DNA of 64,000 nucleotides, taken from positions 59,351,809 to 59,415,808 of the forward strand of contig NC_089494.1 in assembly GCF_036850765.1 (NCBI RefSeq), written 5' to 3'. Both the position numbers and the translations under genes were made by a program. This stretch comes from Saccopteryx bilineata. Taxonomy: Eukaryota; Chordata; Mammalia; Chiroptera; Emballonuridae. The notes under the pieces are model-generated. The model had not been told where the DNA came from. It did not search any database and saw nothing but the letters and a program-made list of their open reading frames with translations. Positions 41,561 to 54,020 of the stretch are shown piece after piece (positions within the stretch are counted from its first letter, which is position 1; each line of letters opens with the position of its first letter).

Positions 41561-44500
41561 GTTAAAGTTTTTGTTTTATTTTACATTTTATTTTATTGTG
41601 GAAAGATGAAAGTGCTGGAGTAAAATATAAATATTTTTATAATCTTCCAATCTGAGAAAACTTCCTAATATAATACTAAAGGTTTAAACCAGAAAATTTT
41701 GATAGATCTAACTATATAAAAATTTTAAACTTTGGTATTTAAAAAAACCAACCATACTGTAGCTAACTAAGGTTACCATGTTCCAGATGTATGCTTGTAC
41801 CATCCATCTTGTACCAGATCTGATGGTTCAATTATCAGGAATTTTGCAAGCTGATTGTTAAACAGAGCCATCATTAAAAATTAAATTAGAGACACTTGCA
41901 ATTAAATAAATCATATTAAGAACAGAGGTAATAAATATACAAAACAACTTATCTCTTCCTAATTATTTTACTGCCTATTGTTATAGAGTGTGTGTCTGTT
42001 ATACCTGTTTAAGGGAAGCATAATCAGATTCCAGGGAGGAGGACAGCTGGAACCTGCGACTGGGATGCCCAGCACCTTCCCTCTCCACTCCTGGTCGTGC
42101 TCAGCTTCTTTCTGCATGTGAGTCCCATCCTCTCTTACTGAAGCCCAGTGTCTTTACATGCGTGGAGCATGTTAACTGGGATCTATTACTCTTCCATTTA
42201 TCATTTCACTGCCAGACAGGCAAAGAACCACTAAAACAAGATGAAAATAACCTGGAAAAACTCTAACTGACCTTTTGGGGTAAGTACTATCCCCTGGATC
42301 AGTCATAATGGCCAGAGTAATTTGCTCGATGATTGGCCCAGATTTGATCAGGTGGCTGGTCCTAGACCAAAGTTAAGTGGGAGTTACGTTCTATCAGAAT
42401 GTGGCCACTGCTTTTTGAAACACATATTAGAAGGGACATTTCCTAGAGAAGCATTTTGTGTTAGGCAGACAAAAGAATGTCCATGACTCTGAGCTTCTAC
42501 CTAAATTTCATCCAAATTTTAGAGAAATCCCTCCTTAAATTACAGAAGACTTGTAGATGGCAAGAATTTAATTTGTGCGTATACCCAAAACCTACATTAT
42601 CATAAAAGTAATCCTGGAGAGATTTTGGGGTACAGACATGCTATTGTCTTTCCCTGTAATCTGATACTTCTCTACCACTCCTCACTGCCAATGGCAATTA
42701 AATTAATAAACACTGAGATCCTTTTTTAAAGAAACTAACATACATTTGTTCCTAACATATCAACATGAACTTACTAACATTAATTTCTTACTAATATTTT
42801 GGAAACTATGAAGGAAATAAAAAGCCATCACAATTTTTCTATTTAGTCTCCTAAACACTTATAGTCTTGAATTTAGTAAACATTTATTGAGCACTTACTA
42901 TGTGCCTTGGGGTGATACCAAGAAAAATATTAACTTCTCTCAGAGCCTGCACCTATTGGGAGACTTAATGTATGTTATATTAGGTTTGTCTTGAGCTGAG
43001 ATCACTGTTGGTCATGGAGAGAGGGGGAGGGGAGAGAGGGAAAGGGAAGAAAGAAATAAAGACAAACAGCCTCTTCACTGAGGGTCCCTATGAATTTGAG
43101 GGTCTGGATGAGTTCTTGAATCAGCTTCCCTTCCTCCTGAGTGAAGAAGAATTAAGAATACAGGCATAAAGTTAATTCCTTCTCATAGACCATGGACCTA
43201 AATGAAGCTTTACAGCACCTAAAGAAAACTAAGCAGTGGGCCTAAAAGGAAATTAACATATTTATGCTGTCTATCTAGCTTTGTGCTGTGCTAATTGGAT
43301 AATCTGTGATGTTCAACAGAGTGAAGATTATTTCTTTCTTCTGTTTTTATTTATGTTCTGTTTATAAATAAAAGTCTATATACAAGGGAACACTCTGAGG
43401 TTGTCTCTTAACACTGACAATATGACCATTCCGTTCTGGTGATTACTAAGTGTTCGTAGGACTATTTTAAGGCCAGTGATGGGAGACTTGGGAAATTCAA
43501 GAGCATCTTGAATGATGGTATCTACTGGGTTACGCTTCATCTGGATGCCTAGGTTTAGGGAAGAAATGGTCAAGTACTGATCACAGTATTTATCCAGCCG
43601 TGGAAAGAATGAAAAGAATGTGTTTGTAGGGGAAGTAGGGAGGTAGTACTCAGGGTGGAAAATTCTAATTTTATGGTGGAAGTTTCAGGGGCTGGGCAGT
43701 TTTGGCAAGCCCATTCTAGGCTGTCACATTCAAGACAGTTTCATGAGCCTCCGTAGCAAGGCAGGATTTGGGTCTCCAGTCTTTGAAAACAGAAGCTGCT
43801 TCAGGCCAGAGGTGTCAGTGTATATAGTTAACTGTTATGGATCTTAAAATAAAAATTTGTAGAAGGTCATTAAACACTCATCTCTCTATGTTTATTGCTT
43901 TAGTCTTTTATTTGTTGGTAGTCGTGGATCGTTTGATGTCAATTACCACCACACTTGGCATTTTATGCAGTAAAGCTTCTTATGGTTCTTGATGGGTAAA
44001 AAAAACCAAGCTAGTGTAAAGCTACAGTGACAGCAGTTCTTACATTTCTGCTCACAGAGTCTGAAATGAGAGTGGAAGAAGGTATCTCTGTAGTTGTGTC
44101 TTTCCTCTGTGAGTGACGCTTTGGGTCTGAATTCTAGCCCTGTGCTGTTCTCTGCATCCCACATGCTTTCCTCTCCAGATGCTGCAATGAGTTTGGCAAC
44201 TCTAGATGAATCTGGTGCTGAGATTTTCCTTTCTCCTCCTTCTCTTCCATTTTCTTAAAAATTCATCACAAAGCACTTGCTTATATGCAATGCTGCTTTC
44301 TTTAACTCTGTATGAAGAGAGAAATTTATTCTTTTGCTCAAAGTATAAAGTATATTATTCTTTTTTAGGGTCGAGGTCGAGTCATGTGTTTGCTTTCTTT
44401 CTTTTTCATTTACTTTTTCTTTTTTGATGGAGTGTTTAATTCAAAGTGCCCTTCCTTGTGTCAAGTCCGTTTGAGAATATTTCTGCTAAGCTTCTCCCTA

Positions 44501-45071
44501 ACTACACATGTGATTTGATGTTTCCTCATTTCCTCATTATAGTCAGTAAACCTAAAAGAATATACTAGTTATTGTCTTCGAGTGTGTATTCTGTGGGCAT
44601 CTTTGTGCTAACTATTCTGCCTGCGTGATCTGATACCCTTATGACAACACTATAGGTAGGTACTAGTGTAATCCCATTTTACAGATGAGGAAACTAAGGC
44701 AACATCTGCTTAAGATCATACAAGTGATAAGAAGCAGAAGCAGAATTCCAAATCAAGTCTGTCAGACTTGCTGGATATGCTCTGCACTTTGCAGAACAGC
44801 TCAAGCTGTGGTACTTTCATGCCTGATATGTCAATTATCCTGAAAAACAACATTACTATATATACGATACTCAGATAATGTTTAAATTATAATAAAAATG
44901 TGCTTAGCTCTGAAATGATACCTACCATAATTTATTCTTGATTTAAGGTTTTATAAAATTTGTGAAATCTTTCATTATTATAAAACACCAATTATCTTCA
45001 AATTGTGGTTATGAGAGGACACTGGGTAATAGATTTTTTTATTTAAAATTTCATATAAATCCTAGCAAATA
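41561..45071. other. Single-copy intergenic DNA with MIR traces
   Basis: A short MIR-like end lies at about 42872-42915 (AACATTTATTGAGCACTTAC). GA-rich sequence lies at 43015-43060. A MIR lies at 44595-44775. The two short minus-strand frames at 43376 and 43943 lack motifs. No gene seen. Confidence 0.5.
44595..44775 (-). repeat. MIR SINE remnant
   Basis: CCCATTTTACAGATGAGGAA, ACTAAGGCAACATCTGC and AGCAGAATTCCAAATC are the complement of the MIR core, in the right order. Confidence 0.8.
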
Positions 45072-45079
45072 CTGTATAT

Positions 45080-45433
45080 CAGTGGTAGTCAACCTGGTCC
45101 CTACTGCCCACTAGTGGGTGTTCTCCAGCTTTCATGGTGGGCGGTAGCAGAGCAACCAAAGTATAAATAAAAAGATAGATTTAACTATAGTAAGTTGTTT
45201 TATAAAGATTTATTCTGCCAAACTTAGCAAAAATCCGACACAAAGTACTTGGTAAGTAATTATTATTATATGCTTTAATTTGCTGTAACTCTGCTTTATA
45301 AATTTTATAAAGTAAAGTTACTTCCCTACTTTATAAATCACCATTACTGTGGAACCAGTGGGCAGTTAGAAAATTTTACTACTAACAGAGATACAGAAGT
45401 GGGCGGTAGGTATAAAAAGGTTGACTAGCCATG
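45080..45433. mobile_element. Non-autonomous hAT MITE, 354 bp
   Basis: Ends are CAGTGGTAGTCAACCTGG at left and, read from the right, CATGGCTAGTCAACCTTTTT. Both interiors carry GGGCGGTAG close to the ends in inverted orientation. The 8-bp duplication CTGTATAT is perfect (45072-45079 and 45434-45441) and fits nTnnnnAn. No ORF. Confidence 0.93.
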
Positions 45434-45441
45434 CTGTATAT

Positions 45442-47153
45442 GATTAAAAAAACTTTTTAGAAGTGTAATTCTATAAAATTGAAGAGGGAAAAGATGGGTT
45501 GTCCCTGAGTTACAATTGAATAACTTTAAAAGAAAATATATTGAGCTTACTGTTGAGGAATAGGAAGCCAGTTCACATTAAAACAATTATTTGTTTCCCT
45601 TTTACTTTTTGGAACTCCATTTCATAGTGAGATTCACTCATTATATACTTGGTTATGTAATGCTTAGATGAACATGGTGTGAAGAATTGTTAGTATTTGT
45701 TTTAAAAAGAAAACTAGTTTGGGAACCAATTTTATTGATTTATTTGTTAGATTTATTAAACACCTACTAGCTAAAAGCTAACAATAATCTATACTTTCAA
45801 ATATATAGATCATTTTGAAATTATATGTTAGTCGAAACATAAACTTTCTCTTAAAAAGAAAAGCATTTCTTTCTAAAGAAACCCTTTGTGTGACAATACC
45901 TGGGAATTCTGGGTCTCTCCCTAGGAACACTCCAGTATGTGTTTTGTGACTTCCTCATGAAGATTCATTGTAACTACAGAAAGGCAAAACAAGTGGGGCA
46001 AACCATGCAAGGACCTCTGTCTTCAGACCTGGAGCATCCCCCCTTGAGTTAGCTGTAGCTCTTTGTCACTGTGTTCTTATTGCCCTTCTTTTTAGTACTC
46101 ACCTCACTTAGAGTAGATTAAATTCAGAGTTTATAAGTTGCTGACTAACATTATCATCTTTTATTTATAGGCACATTTGTCATATTTATTAGAACTGGCT
46201 ATTTCATAAAAAATATTTGTACTTTAACATTAAGTATAAAATGTTATTTGTCAACAGTTGATGAATTAACCATCATATTTAAATCCCTTTTGTGCATTTA
46301 GGCAGATTAACATGTCTAATGCATTTCTATTTGAAAAGTGTAAATCTTTAAGTGCAATGTTCCATTACCTAACATAATTCTTTTAACCTTTTTATGTACA
46401 TAAAAAGCTCACATTTATATTAAACAATTCTTTTCTTTCCCAAAATAGAAAATGGAGGCCTAATAGAATGTGCTAAACAATTCTCTCCAAAACAATTCAT
46501 GGTTAACCGAAGCCAAAACGTTTTTATAAAAATGCTGTCTGCTTGATATTATAAAATAGAAATGGTTATCTTGAATCATTCCAATACTGAGCCAAGGATT
46601 TATTCTTTAAAATGTCAGTGGCCTATAACAAAATATGTATTTTTGTCCTAGGCTGAAATCTGTCATTTATTTTTATCATCCATGAACATCACCTTTTGTA
46701 TCAAACTTTCTTGAATTATAAATAATAATTATACCATAATACTGTAATTGTATAATGATAACAAGGATACTGTTTAATATCTTAACCATTAAATGCAGAA
46801 ATCAAATTTCAACCAAAATTTATGTTTTATAGCACAAAACACCTTCAGTGGTGACCATTTCTACTTAAGTCAATGTTCCTGGAAATACCACTTCCGCTTA
46901 TTTCCCTGATCTAACATTGGACCTGGATTCAGGAGATTCAGGTTCTAGCTCTGACTCACCACCTAAGGAGTTATGTGATCCTGGCAAGTCACTTAATCTG
47001 TTTAATGTTGAATCACCTTTCCTGGAAGAGATTAGATAATATGGATAAAATTCTACTCCCTACCAGTTGCAAAAGTGGTTTATATATTATAAAGGATTAT
47101 GAAAATTGATAGCGTTAATTAATTTTAACTAAATATATCATTCTCTAGAAATA
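45442..47153. other. AT-rich single-copy DNA
   Basis: No gene. A MIR in forward orientation lies at about 46915-47085 (CTGGATTCAGGAGATTCAGG, TTCTAGCTCTGACTCACC, GGCAAGTCACTTAATCTG). The rest shows no assignable repeat. Confidence 0.5.
46915..47085 (+). repeat. MIR SINE remnant
   Basis: The forward MIR core is recognisable from the ordered phrases TTCTAGCTCTGACTCACC, CAAGTCACTTAATCTGTT and a decayed 3' part. Confidence 0.75.
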
Positions 47154-47161
47154 CTTTAGAT

Positions 47162-47513
47162 CAGTGGTCCCCAACCCCAGGGCCGCGGACTGATACTGGT
47201 CCATGGGCCATTTGGTACCGGTCCGCAGAGAAAAAATAAATAACTTACATTATTTCCATTTTTATTTATATTTAAGTCTGAACGATGTTTTATTTTTAAA
47301 AAATGACCAGATTCCCTCTGTTACATCCGTCTAAGACTCACTCTTGACGCTTGTCTCGTAAGTTCGACAATTATATTTAAAAATACCACAGTTTTTACGC
47401 TGGTCGCATAATTTTATTTTGTGCATTTATCCGTCCCACCCTAAAGGCCGGTCTGTGAAAATATTTTCTGACATTAAACCGATCCGTGGCCCCAAAAAGG
47501 TTGGGGACCACTG
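47162..47513. mobile_element. Non-autonomous hAT MITE, 352 bp
   Basis: The left end CAGTGGTCCCCAACCCCAGG and the right end read inwards, CAGTGGTCCCCAACCTTTTT, share 15 identical terminal bases. The 8-bp duplication CTTTAGAT is perfect (47154-47161 and 47514-47521) and fits nTnnnnAn. Subterminal GGCCGCGGACTGATACTGG and GGCCACGGATCGG are also inverted counterparts. No ORF. Confidence 0.95.
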
Positions 47514-47749
47514 CTTTAGATGACCTATCTTCTATTCTTTAAATAGCAGAGGTTAGGTTCTTTGCCTTTTTTTCTTTGTGTCATGAAGATTTCATTAAGA
47601 TAAATACTGTTAGAAATATTTTAAGAAAAGAAAAATCAGGTTCAAGGTGAATGCACCTTTTTTAAATTCAACAGATTCCCAGAGCAACAAAAGAATTCTT
47701 CCTGTCCATGAACACAGTATATGCTTCTGCTTGTTTGTATTTAATTTCT

Positions 47750-48650
47750 TTTTTCAGTTTTTTTTATAATTTTCTGAATACGGGTTTATTAGATCCTTGG
47801 TTAAATTTATTCCTTGGTATTTTATTCTTTTTGAAGCACTTGTGCATGGGATTGTTTTCTTAGGTTACCTTTCTGATAGTTCATTACTGTTATATAAAAA
47901 TGCAACTGATTTCTGGACATCTATTTTGTATCCTGCTACTTGACTGAACTCAGTCATCAGTTCTAGCAGTGTTTGGTGGAATCTTTAGGGTTCTCTTTAT
48001 ACAGTATCATGTCATCAGCAAATAATGACAGTTTTGCTTCTTTCTTTCCAATTTGGATGTCTTTTATTTCTTCTTCTCTGATTGCTGTGGCTAGGACTTC
48101 GAATATTATTTGAATAAGGGTGGTGGAAGTGGACATCTCTGTCTTGTTTCCAATCTTAAGGAAATGCTTGTAGTTTTTCCCCATTGAGTATGATGTTGGC
48201 TGTGGATTTGTCATATGTGGCCTTTACTACGTTGAAGTATGTTTTTCTATTTCCATGATGCTGAGAGTTTCTGTCATAAGTGGGTGATGGATTTTATCGT
48301 ATGCTTTTTCTGCATATACTGATATGATCATGTGATTTTTATCCTTTATTTTGTTTATTTGGTGTACCACATTTAGTGATTGCTGATTTGTACCAACTTT
48401 GCATCCCTGGAATAAATCCCACTTGATCATGGTGTATGATCTTTTTAATATATTTCTGGATTCAGTTTGCTAATATTTTGTTGGGGATTTTAACATCTAT
48501 GTTAATCAGAGATATTGGCCTATAATTCTCTTTCTTTGCAGTGTCTTTATCTGGTTTAGGAATTAAGATAATGTTGGCTTTGTAAAATGAGCCCTTCCTA
48601 ACTGTCTTGATGTGACTTCTTCTGTAAATTCTTAATTATAAGACTTCTCT
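47750..48650 (-). repeat. Old L1 ORF2 fragment (RT domain)
   Basis: The minus-strand translation contains [19 protein letters not shown], the L1 reverse-transcriptase catalytic block, and a further piece, [17 protein letters not shown], upstream. It is frameshifted and truncated at both ends, and older than the 32-40 kb copy. Confidence 0.85.
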
Positions 48651-49020
48651 TTAGCTAGTCTTCAGTTAGTTATTAAGAATGATTGTTCTATAATTTAGTT
48701 GTAATTTCAGTTTGGTCCTGGGAGGAGGTGAGTATAGTTTCTACCTTCTTTGCTGCAATCTTGGATCTTCTCTTTAGTTTTTATTCTTAAGGATCCTTAG
48801 ATATAAGGAGCTACATACATCAGGCACTTTACAAAGTTAGGTCTAGATATGACCCAGTGGAAGCTCCACCCACAAACAGTCATAAGCCCTACAGCTCTCT
48901 TTGGGGACAAATCCATTGACTAGAGACTACTATCGTTTAAGTCAAGTTTAAGTGACAGGCATTTATTGAAGGCACAAGGCCCCATGTTTATAGTGAATTC
49001 CACATATCATCATCATTATT
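48651..49020. other. Intergenic DNA, no feature seen
   Basis: A short single-copy stretch between an L1 fragment and a SINE. No ORF or repeat recognised. Confidence 0.45.
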
Positions 49021-49027
49021 ATTATTT

Positions 49028-49384
49028 TTGACAAAGAGAAAATCAGAGAGAAGGACAGATAGGGATAGACAGACAAGAAGGGAGAGAGATGAGAAGCATC
49101 AATTCTTCATTGTGGCTCCTTAGTTGTTCATTGATTGCTTCCTCTTATGTGCCTTAACTGGGAAGCTACAGCAGAATGAGTGACCTCTTGCTTCAGCCAG
49201 TGACTCTGAGCTGAAGTCAGTGACCTTGGGCTTCAAGCCAATGACCTTTGGGCTCAAGCCTGCAACCATGGGGTCATGTCTATGATCCCATGCTCAAGCT
49301 GGTGAGTCTGTGCTCAAGCCAGTGACCTCAAGGTCTTCTGCATCCCAGTCTGACACTCCATCTACTGCGCCACCACCTAGTCAG
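49028..49384 (-). mobile_element. tRNA-derived SINE with internal repeats
   Basis: Same family as at 21.5 kb: GACAGACAAGAAGGGAGAGA, TTCATTGTGGCTCCTTAG, then about six 'aagccagtgacc' units (49190-49330) and a tRNA-like head at the right end (TCTACTGCGCCACCAC). An imperfect ATTATT(A)TTT duplication flanks it. Confidence 0.85.
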
Positions 49385-51029
49385 GCATGATTATTTTCTG
49401 AACACTGAGCTGCCCCTATTGATGAAGCATTAAAATGATCTTTAGCAATATAGAAGTTCATGCTTTTCATTGAGATGTTCTACTGGATAGTGAATTTTAG
49501 AGTGTATTGTCATAAACACAAAGATTAAGCAGTTATAAACATTTGCTGAAATAATCTAAACCCTTAGCACTTGACATGAATGGTGTATCTGCATTTTACA
49601 CAAAGTGCTCAGTATCCTAAAAATTTGTTTATGCATATAGGATACCTATATTACATATGTCATCATCATTAAAGAGGCCCTTTGTACCAAACATTGTTAA
49701 CTCTCTTCTACAGATGAGGAAACTGAGCTTCAGAGAGTTGAAATAACTTATTAAGTTTAAATACATAAAAAATAGAGGAGCCAGAATACAACTGTGTCTA
49801 AATAAAAAAAAATCTCATTCAGTCTACCATATAATAAAAAAGAATTCACCATGTAAGAAGATATTACATTCCTTTGCTTTGATACTATGCTCTCAGGAAG
49901 AATATTTAGGCTATTGATATGGCAAAGAGACTTAACAGAGAACCACACTGTATATCAAAATTATGTTCCAGGAAAATCCAATTTATATCCAAAAGATATG
50001 AAGAGGCTAATTCTTTCCTGAAGAATGAATGAAGTGGAAAGTCTAGATTTATTTCCAGAGCCTTACCAGCCACCATTTATAATCTATTAGCACTGTTCTA
50101 TAACATATTGAATAACACTTGACATCACATAAATTGTAAATACTGTAAACTTATAGATTCAGTGAATTAGGCAGAAAGAGCAGGAATAAAGATTTTCCCA
50201 TCTCCACACCCTACTCTGTCGACTCCACATCTATATCCAAGAGGTGTCTTTTTCCTCTTTATCTTTCTTCAAGACAGTAAAAAAGGAATAAATTGTCCAG
50301 TTACACACTTAGCATGGAGGCTCACACAGTAACAAATTGTTACCTCCACAACTTAAGTTGTAGGGTGGCATACTATTCACTTAGCTTAAAATGTTGACTT
50401 AAAGCAAAATGTATCCTGTATAAATGAACTATTTAAGTGTGAAATAGATAATGTGAACTCTTGTTTTTTCCAACAGTTGCTGATGGTACTACCTTTCTCT
50501 TTTCTCTTTCTATTGCTTCTCTATGTTCCTTCTCAGCTCTGCAGCAGCAACTTATAAGAATTAATAACAGAGCTCATATTTGTCGGGCACATTATAATGT
50601 TCTAAGAATTAAGTACTTTATATGTATTGTTTACTTTCTACTCCACAAACTCTATTCATAAAAACTATTATCATTCCTACTTTACAGATGAAAAAAACTG
50701 AGGCTTGGGAATTATCCAGTTATAAAGTATCTAGTAAACTCTGTTTCTCATCAAGTCCTTGCTACCCTGTTTCTCCTACCGAGTGCAGTTATAAAACCTA
50801 CATAGACTGCATGGAGAAGTTACCTGAGGACACTGGAAAGTGAATAGTAGTAAACAGGTTGGGAAAGAAGACCAGAATTCATTATTTCATCCTCTGGCTT
50901 GAACTTAGTGTCCAAACTGCAGACGAGGGCACCGTGGTGCAGAAAGAGAGCTTCAGGAGAAACTCTTTATATCTGGATTAAATAGCAGGAAAGGGAGCTA
51001 ATGACACTCAGAGAGAGTAGGGGAAATCA
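49385..51029. other. Intergenic DNA with MIR remnants
   Basis: Minus-strand MIR cores lie at about 49670-49790 (CTACAGATGAGGAAACTGAG) and 50560-50725 (CTACTTTACAGATGAAAAAA). No gene. The small plus-strand frames near 50.5-50.8 kb overlap the MIR. Confidence 0.6.
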
Positions 51030-51245
51030 TCATTTTTTTTTTCTTTTTATTTAGAAAATTAAAATAATGGGTGATATTGATCAATAAGGGTACATAGGTT
51101 TCAGGTAAACATTTCTATAGCATTTGAACTGTTGATTGTGTTGTGTGCCCATCATTCAAAGTCAAATCATTTTCTGTCACCGTATATTTGCCCCCTTTAC
51201 TCCCCTTCCCGCCAATCCGTACTCCTCGGTCACCATTTTTCTTTA
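51030..51245 (-). repeat. L1 3'-UTR fragment, minus strand
   Basis: Poly-T at 51034-51043, then GGGTGATATTGATCAATAAG, GGTTTCAGGTAAACATTTC and TTTGAACTGTTGATTGTG, ending in the C-rich part near GGTCACC. Nearly the same as the 3.8- and 26.1-kb fragments, so all three come from one older L1 lineage. Confidence 0.8.
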
Positions 51246-51789
51246 AGAAAATGTTCTTTCCATTTCTAGCACCCTAATTTTGAAGCAGTCTTGTAGTAGT
51301 AGTGCAGGAATGAAAGCCAAAACTTTGAAAGAGGGAACTTTCTTCTCTGATAAATAGAACTGTGATCCTAGAGTTTGGCCAACAGGGAAAACCCCTGGTT
51401 TCTCTACTATTGATGAAAATAACTAACGGCAGAGTTTTATTTGGCCAGAGGACTGGAATTATTCTTCCAGGAGTTCCAGTACAAGAAACTCCTTGAAAGA
51501 TTATAGAGTGGAAGAACCTTTGGGAAGTGACCCCCCCAAAAAAAAGTGCTTATGATTTCTAGGACTCACCCTAAGTCATACATGCATAGTCTGGTCCCCA
51601 TAAACATATAGACTATTTTGAAAGATAAAGTAACACATAGATGCTGCCCAGGTCCCAGACTGACCTCTGGGTGGTGGACATATGGGATGGATCTGAAAAG
51701 CAGTGTTAAGGTTTGGAAAACTGAACTGATGTCAAAACCTCAACCCACAGGAAATGGGCTGTAATTTGCTGCCTAAACTTAACCAGGTT

Positions 51790-52650
51790 GATTGCCGGTG
51801 AAACAAATATATCAACATTCTTATAGGATTTAAGCAAGATTCAGAATCTCATAACAATACTAAAAATGTCAGATACATTCAAAATTAATTGGCATTCAAA
51901 GAACCAGGGGAAAACTCAGCTAGCCTGGGATAAAGCAGCAGATGCTGACTCTAAGATGTCACTTATGTCAGAATAAGCTGCAGTAGACTTCAAAGCAGCT
52001 AAATATTATAAAACTCTTCAGCAAGTGATTTCAAACACTTTTGAAATGAATTGGAAAATAGAAACTCATAGAATAGAAATATAAGATATAAAAAAGCATC
52101 AAAAGGAAAATTTTGAACTGAAAAACACAATATTATATATTTTTACAGTAAAAAAAACTTCACTGGTTGGGCTGAATAGTAGAATGAAAATGACATAGTG
52201 AAAAGTCAGTGAAATTAAGGACAGACCAACAGAAATTGTTCAAGCTGAACAACAAAAAGAAAAAAAAATCAAAAAGTGAAATATTTCAAGACTTGAAAGA
52301 AAATCACCATCAACATAGAATTCTATATCCAGCAAAATTACCCTTCAAAGTCCAGGAGAAATACTTTCTTTGACAATGCAACACTGACCAACAGACTTAG
52401 CAAAATATTTATTAAGAATTTCTTCAGGCATAAAAAAAGATGACATGACAGAAATTCTATATCTGAAGAAAGGAAGAGTGTCAGAGAAGAAATAAATGAA
52501 AATAAAATATTTCATTTTTCTAATTAATTGATTTAGAAGATAACTGTTAAATAAATAATAACAATGTATTGTATCATCACAGCAAATGAATAAATGAAAT
52601 GAATAACAGAAATGTCATGAGGGATGGGAGAGAGGAATTCAACTATACAT
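51790..52650 (+). repeat. Ancient L1/HAL1 ORF1-type remnant
   Basis: A-rich sense-like sequence including ATAGAATTCTATATCCAGC and AAGTCCAGGAGAAATACTTTC, which I associate with the HAL1/old L1 ORF1 region. No open frame remains. Family assignment is from memory and approximate. Confidence 0.45.
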
Positions 52651-52959
52651 GAAGTGTTACAATGTTATTTGATGGTGGACTTAGCTGAAAACATATTGTA
52701 AACTCTAGGTAAACAATTTTTTAAAGACATAATCACAATAAGACATGGTGACAGAAGATAAAATGGCATCACATAAAATGCTCAATTAAAATCAGAGCAG
52801 GCAGAAGAAAAAGGTGTGTATGTGCGAACAAAGAACATGAGTAATGAATAAAAAAGTTACAAATATATGGAAGCTATGAATATGACTATATAAATGATAA
52901 CTTTAAAAATGAACAGAGCGTCAGGCATCTGTGAGCTAATAGCAAAAGGTCTTAATATT

Positions 52960-53380
52960 TGCGTTATCAGAGTCTCAGACAATGCCTTTTATGATCTGGT
53001 TTCTACTTTCTCCTCCAGTAACCTCTCCTTGGTTTGTACCAAATACATTCTAGCCATATTGAACAACTTCAACCCCTTGCGTACCCTTTTCCACACTTTT
53101 TTGCTTAGTTGATTCTAGCTCATGTTTTAGATCCAAATCTCTGAAGCCTTCCCTGATGTCCAGGCCAATGTGTGAGCCATTCTCTGAGGTTTCAGAGCAG
53201 CCTGTGTTTGCCTCTGCCATCGTCCTTACTGTGGTGTATTATAACCACCTGTTCTCTCATCTGTCTTTATTGGACCATGAAGACTCTGGGCAAGGGCTAG
53301 AGTTTCATTCCATACCCCCCACCAATACTAGCATGTAGTAGGAACTCAGTTAATATTTATTTAATTAAATCGAATCAAAG
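52960..53380 (+). repeat. L2 remnant
   Basis: CTCTGAAGCCTTCCCTGATG and GCATGTAGTAGGAACTCAGT are diagnostic phrases of the L2 3' end in forward order. Diverged. Confidence 0.65.
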
Positions 53381-53621
53381 CTCACCTCAAATCTTTTTTG
53401 GAAGTAGACAAAATATAAATGAACAAAGAAATACAAATAAAAGACTGCACTGTCGATGCTCTATATGAACTGATAATGATTTATTAGGAATAACCATGAA
53501 TACCCATATGACCAACATAAGTTGTTTCCTCCTATGGAGAAGAGTATGGAAAAGCTGCAGGCTTTATGGTCGAGGGGGCTGGGAAGAACAAGGACCCAAG
53601 GAAAAGGCAGCAGCTGGAATT

Positions 53622-54008
53622 TTTTTTTTTTCATTTTTCTGAAGCTGGAAACAGGGAGAGACAGACTCCCACATGCGCCCGACCGGGATCCGCCCGGCAC
53701 GCCCACCAGGGGGCGACGCTCTGCCCACCAGGGGGTGATGCTCTGCCCATCCTGGGCGTCGCCATGTTGCGACCAGAGCCACTCTAGCGCCTGAGGCAGA
53801 GGCCACAGAGCCATCCCCAGCGCCCGGGCCATTTTTGCTCCAATGGAGCCTTGGTTGCGGAAGGGGAAGAGAGAGTCAAAGAGGAAAGCGCAGCGGAGGG
53901 GTGGAGAAGCAAATGGGCGCTTCTCCTATGTGCCCTGGCCAGGAATCGAACCCGGGTCCTCTGCATGCCAGGCCGATGCTCTACCGCTGAGCCAACCAGC
54001 CAGGGCCT
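53622..54008 (-). mobile_element. Long tRNA-derived SINE with duplicated CTCF-like unit
   Basis: A nearly intact copy: head (complement of GAGCCAACCAGCCAGGGCC), body and poly(A). The perfect 12-bp duplication GCAGCTGGAATT lies at 53610-53621 and 54009-54020. The insertion site on its own strand is cTTT/AATTCC. The CTCF-like unit is tandem: CCACCAGGGGGCGA at 53703-53716 and CCACCAGGGGGTGA at 53725-53738. Frames across it (up to 123 codons) are not genes. Confidence 0.97.
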
Positions 54009-54020
54009 GCAGCTGGAATT

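Noticed and set aside
53522..53621. Lys/Arg-rich stretches on both sides of the 53.6-kb SINE as a split retrogene
   Set aside because: Joining the flanks gives no protein I recognise and no poly(A) or target duplication was found around the pair.
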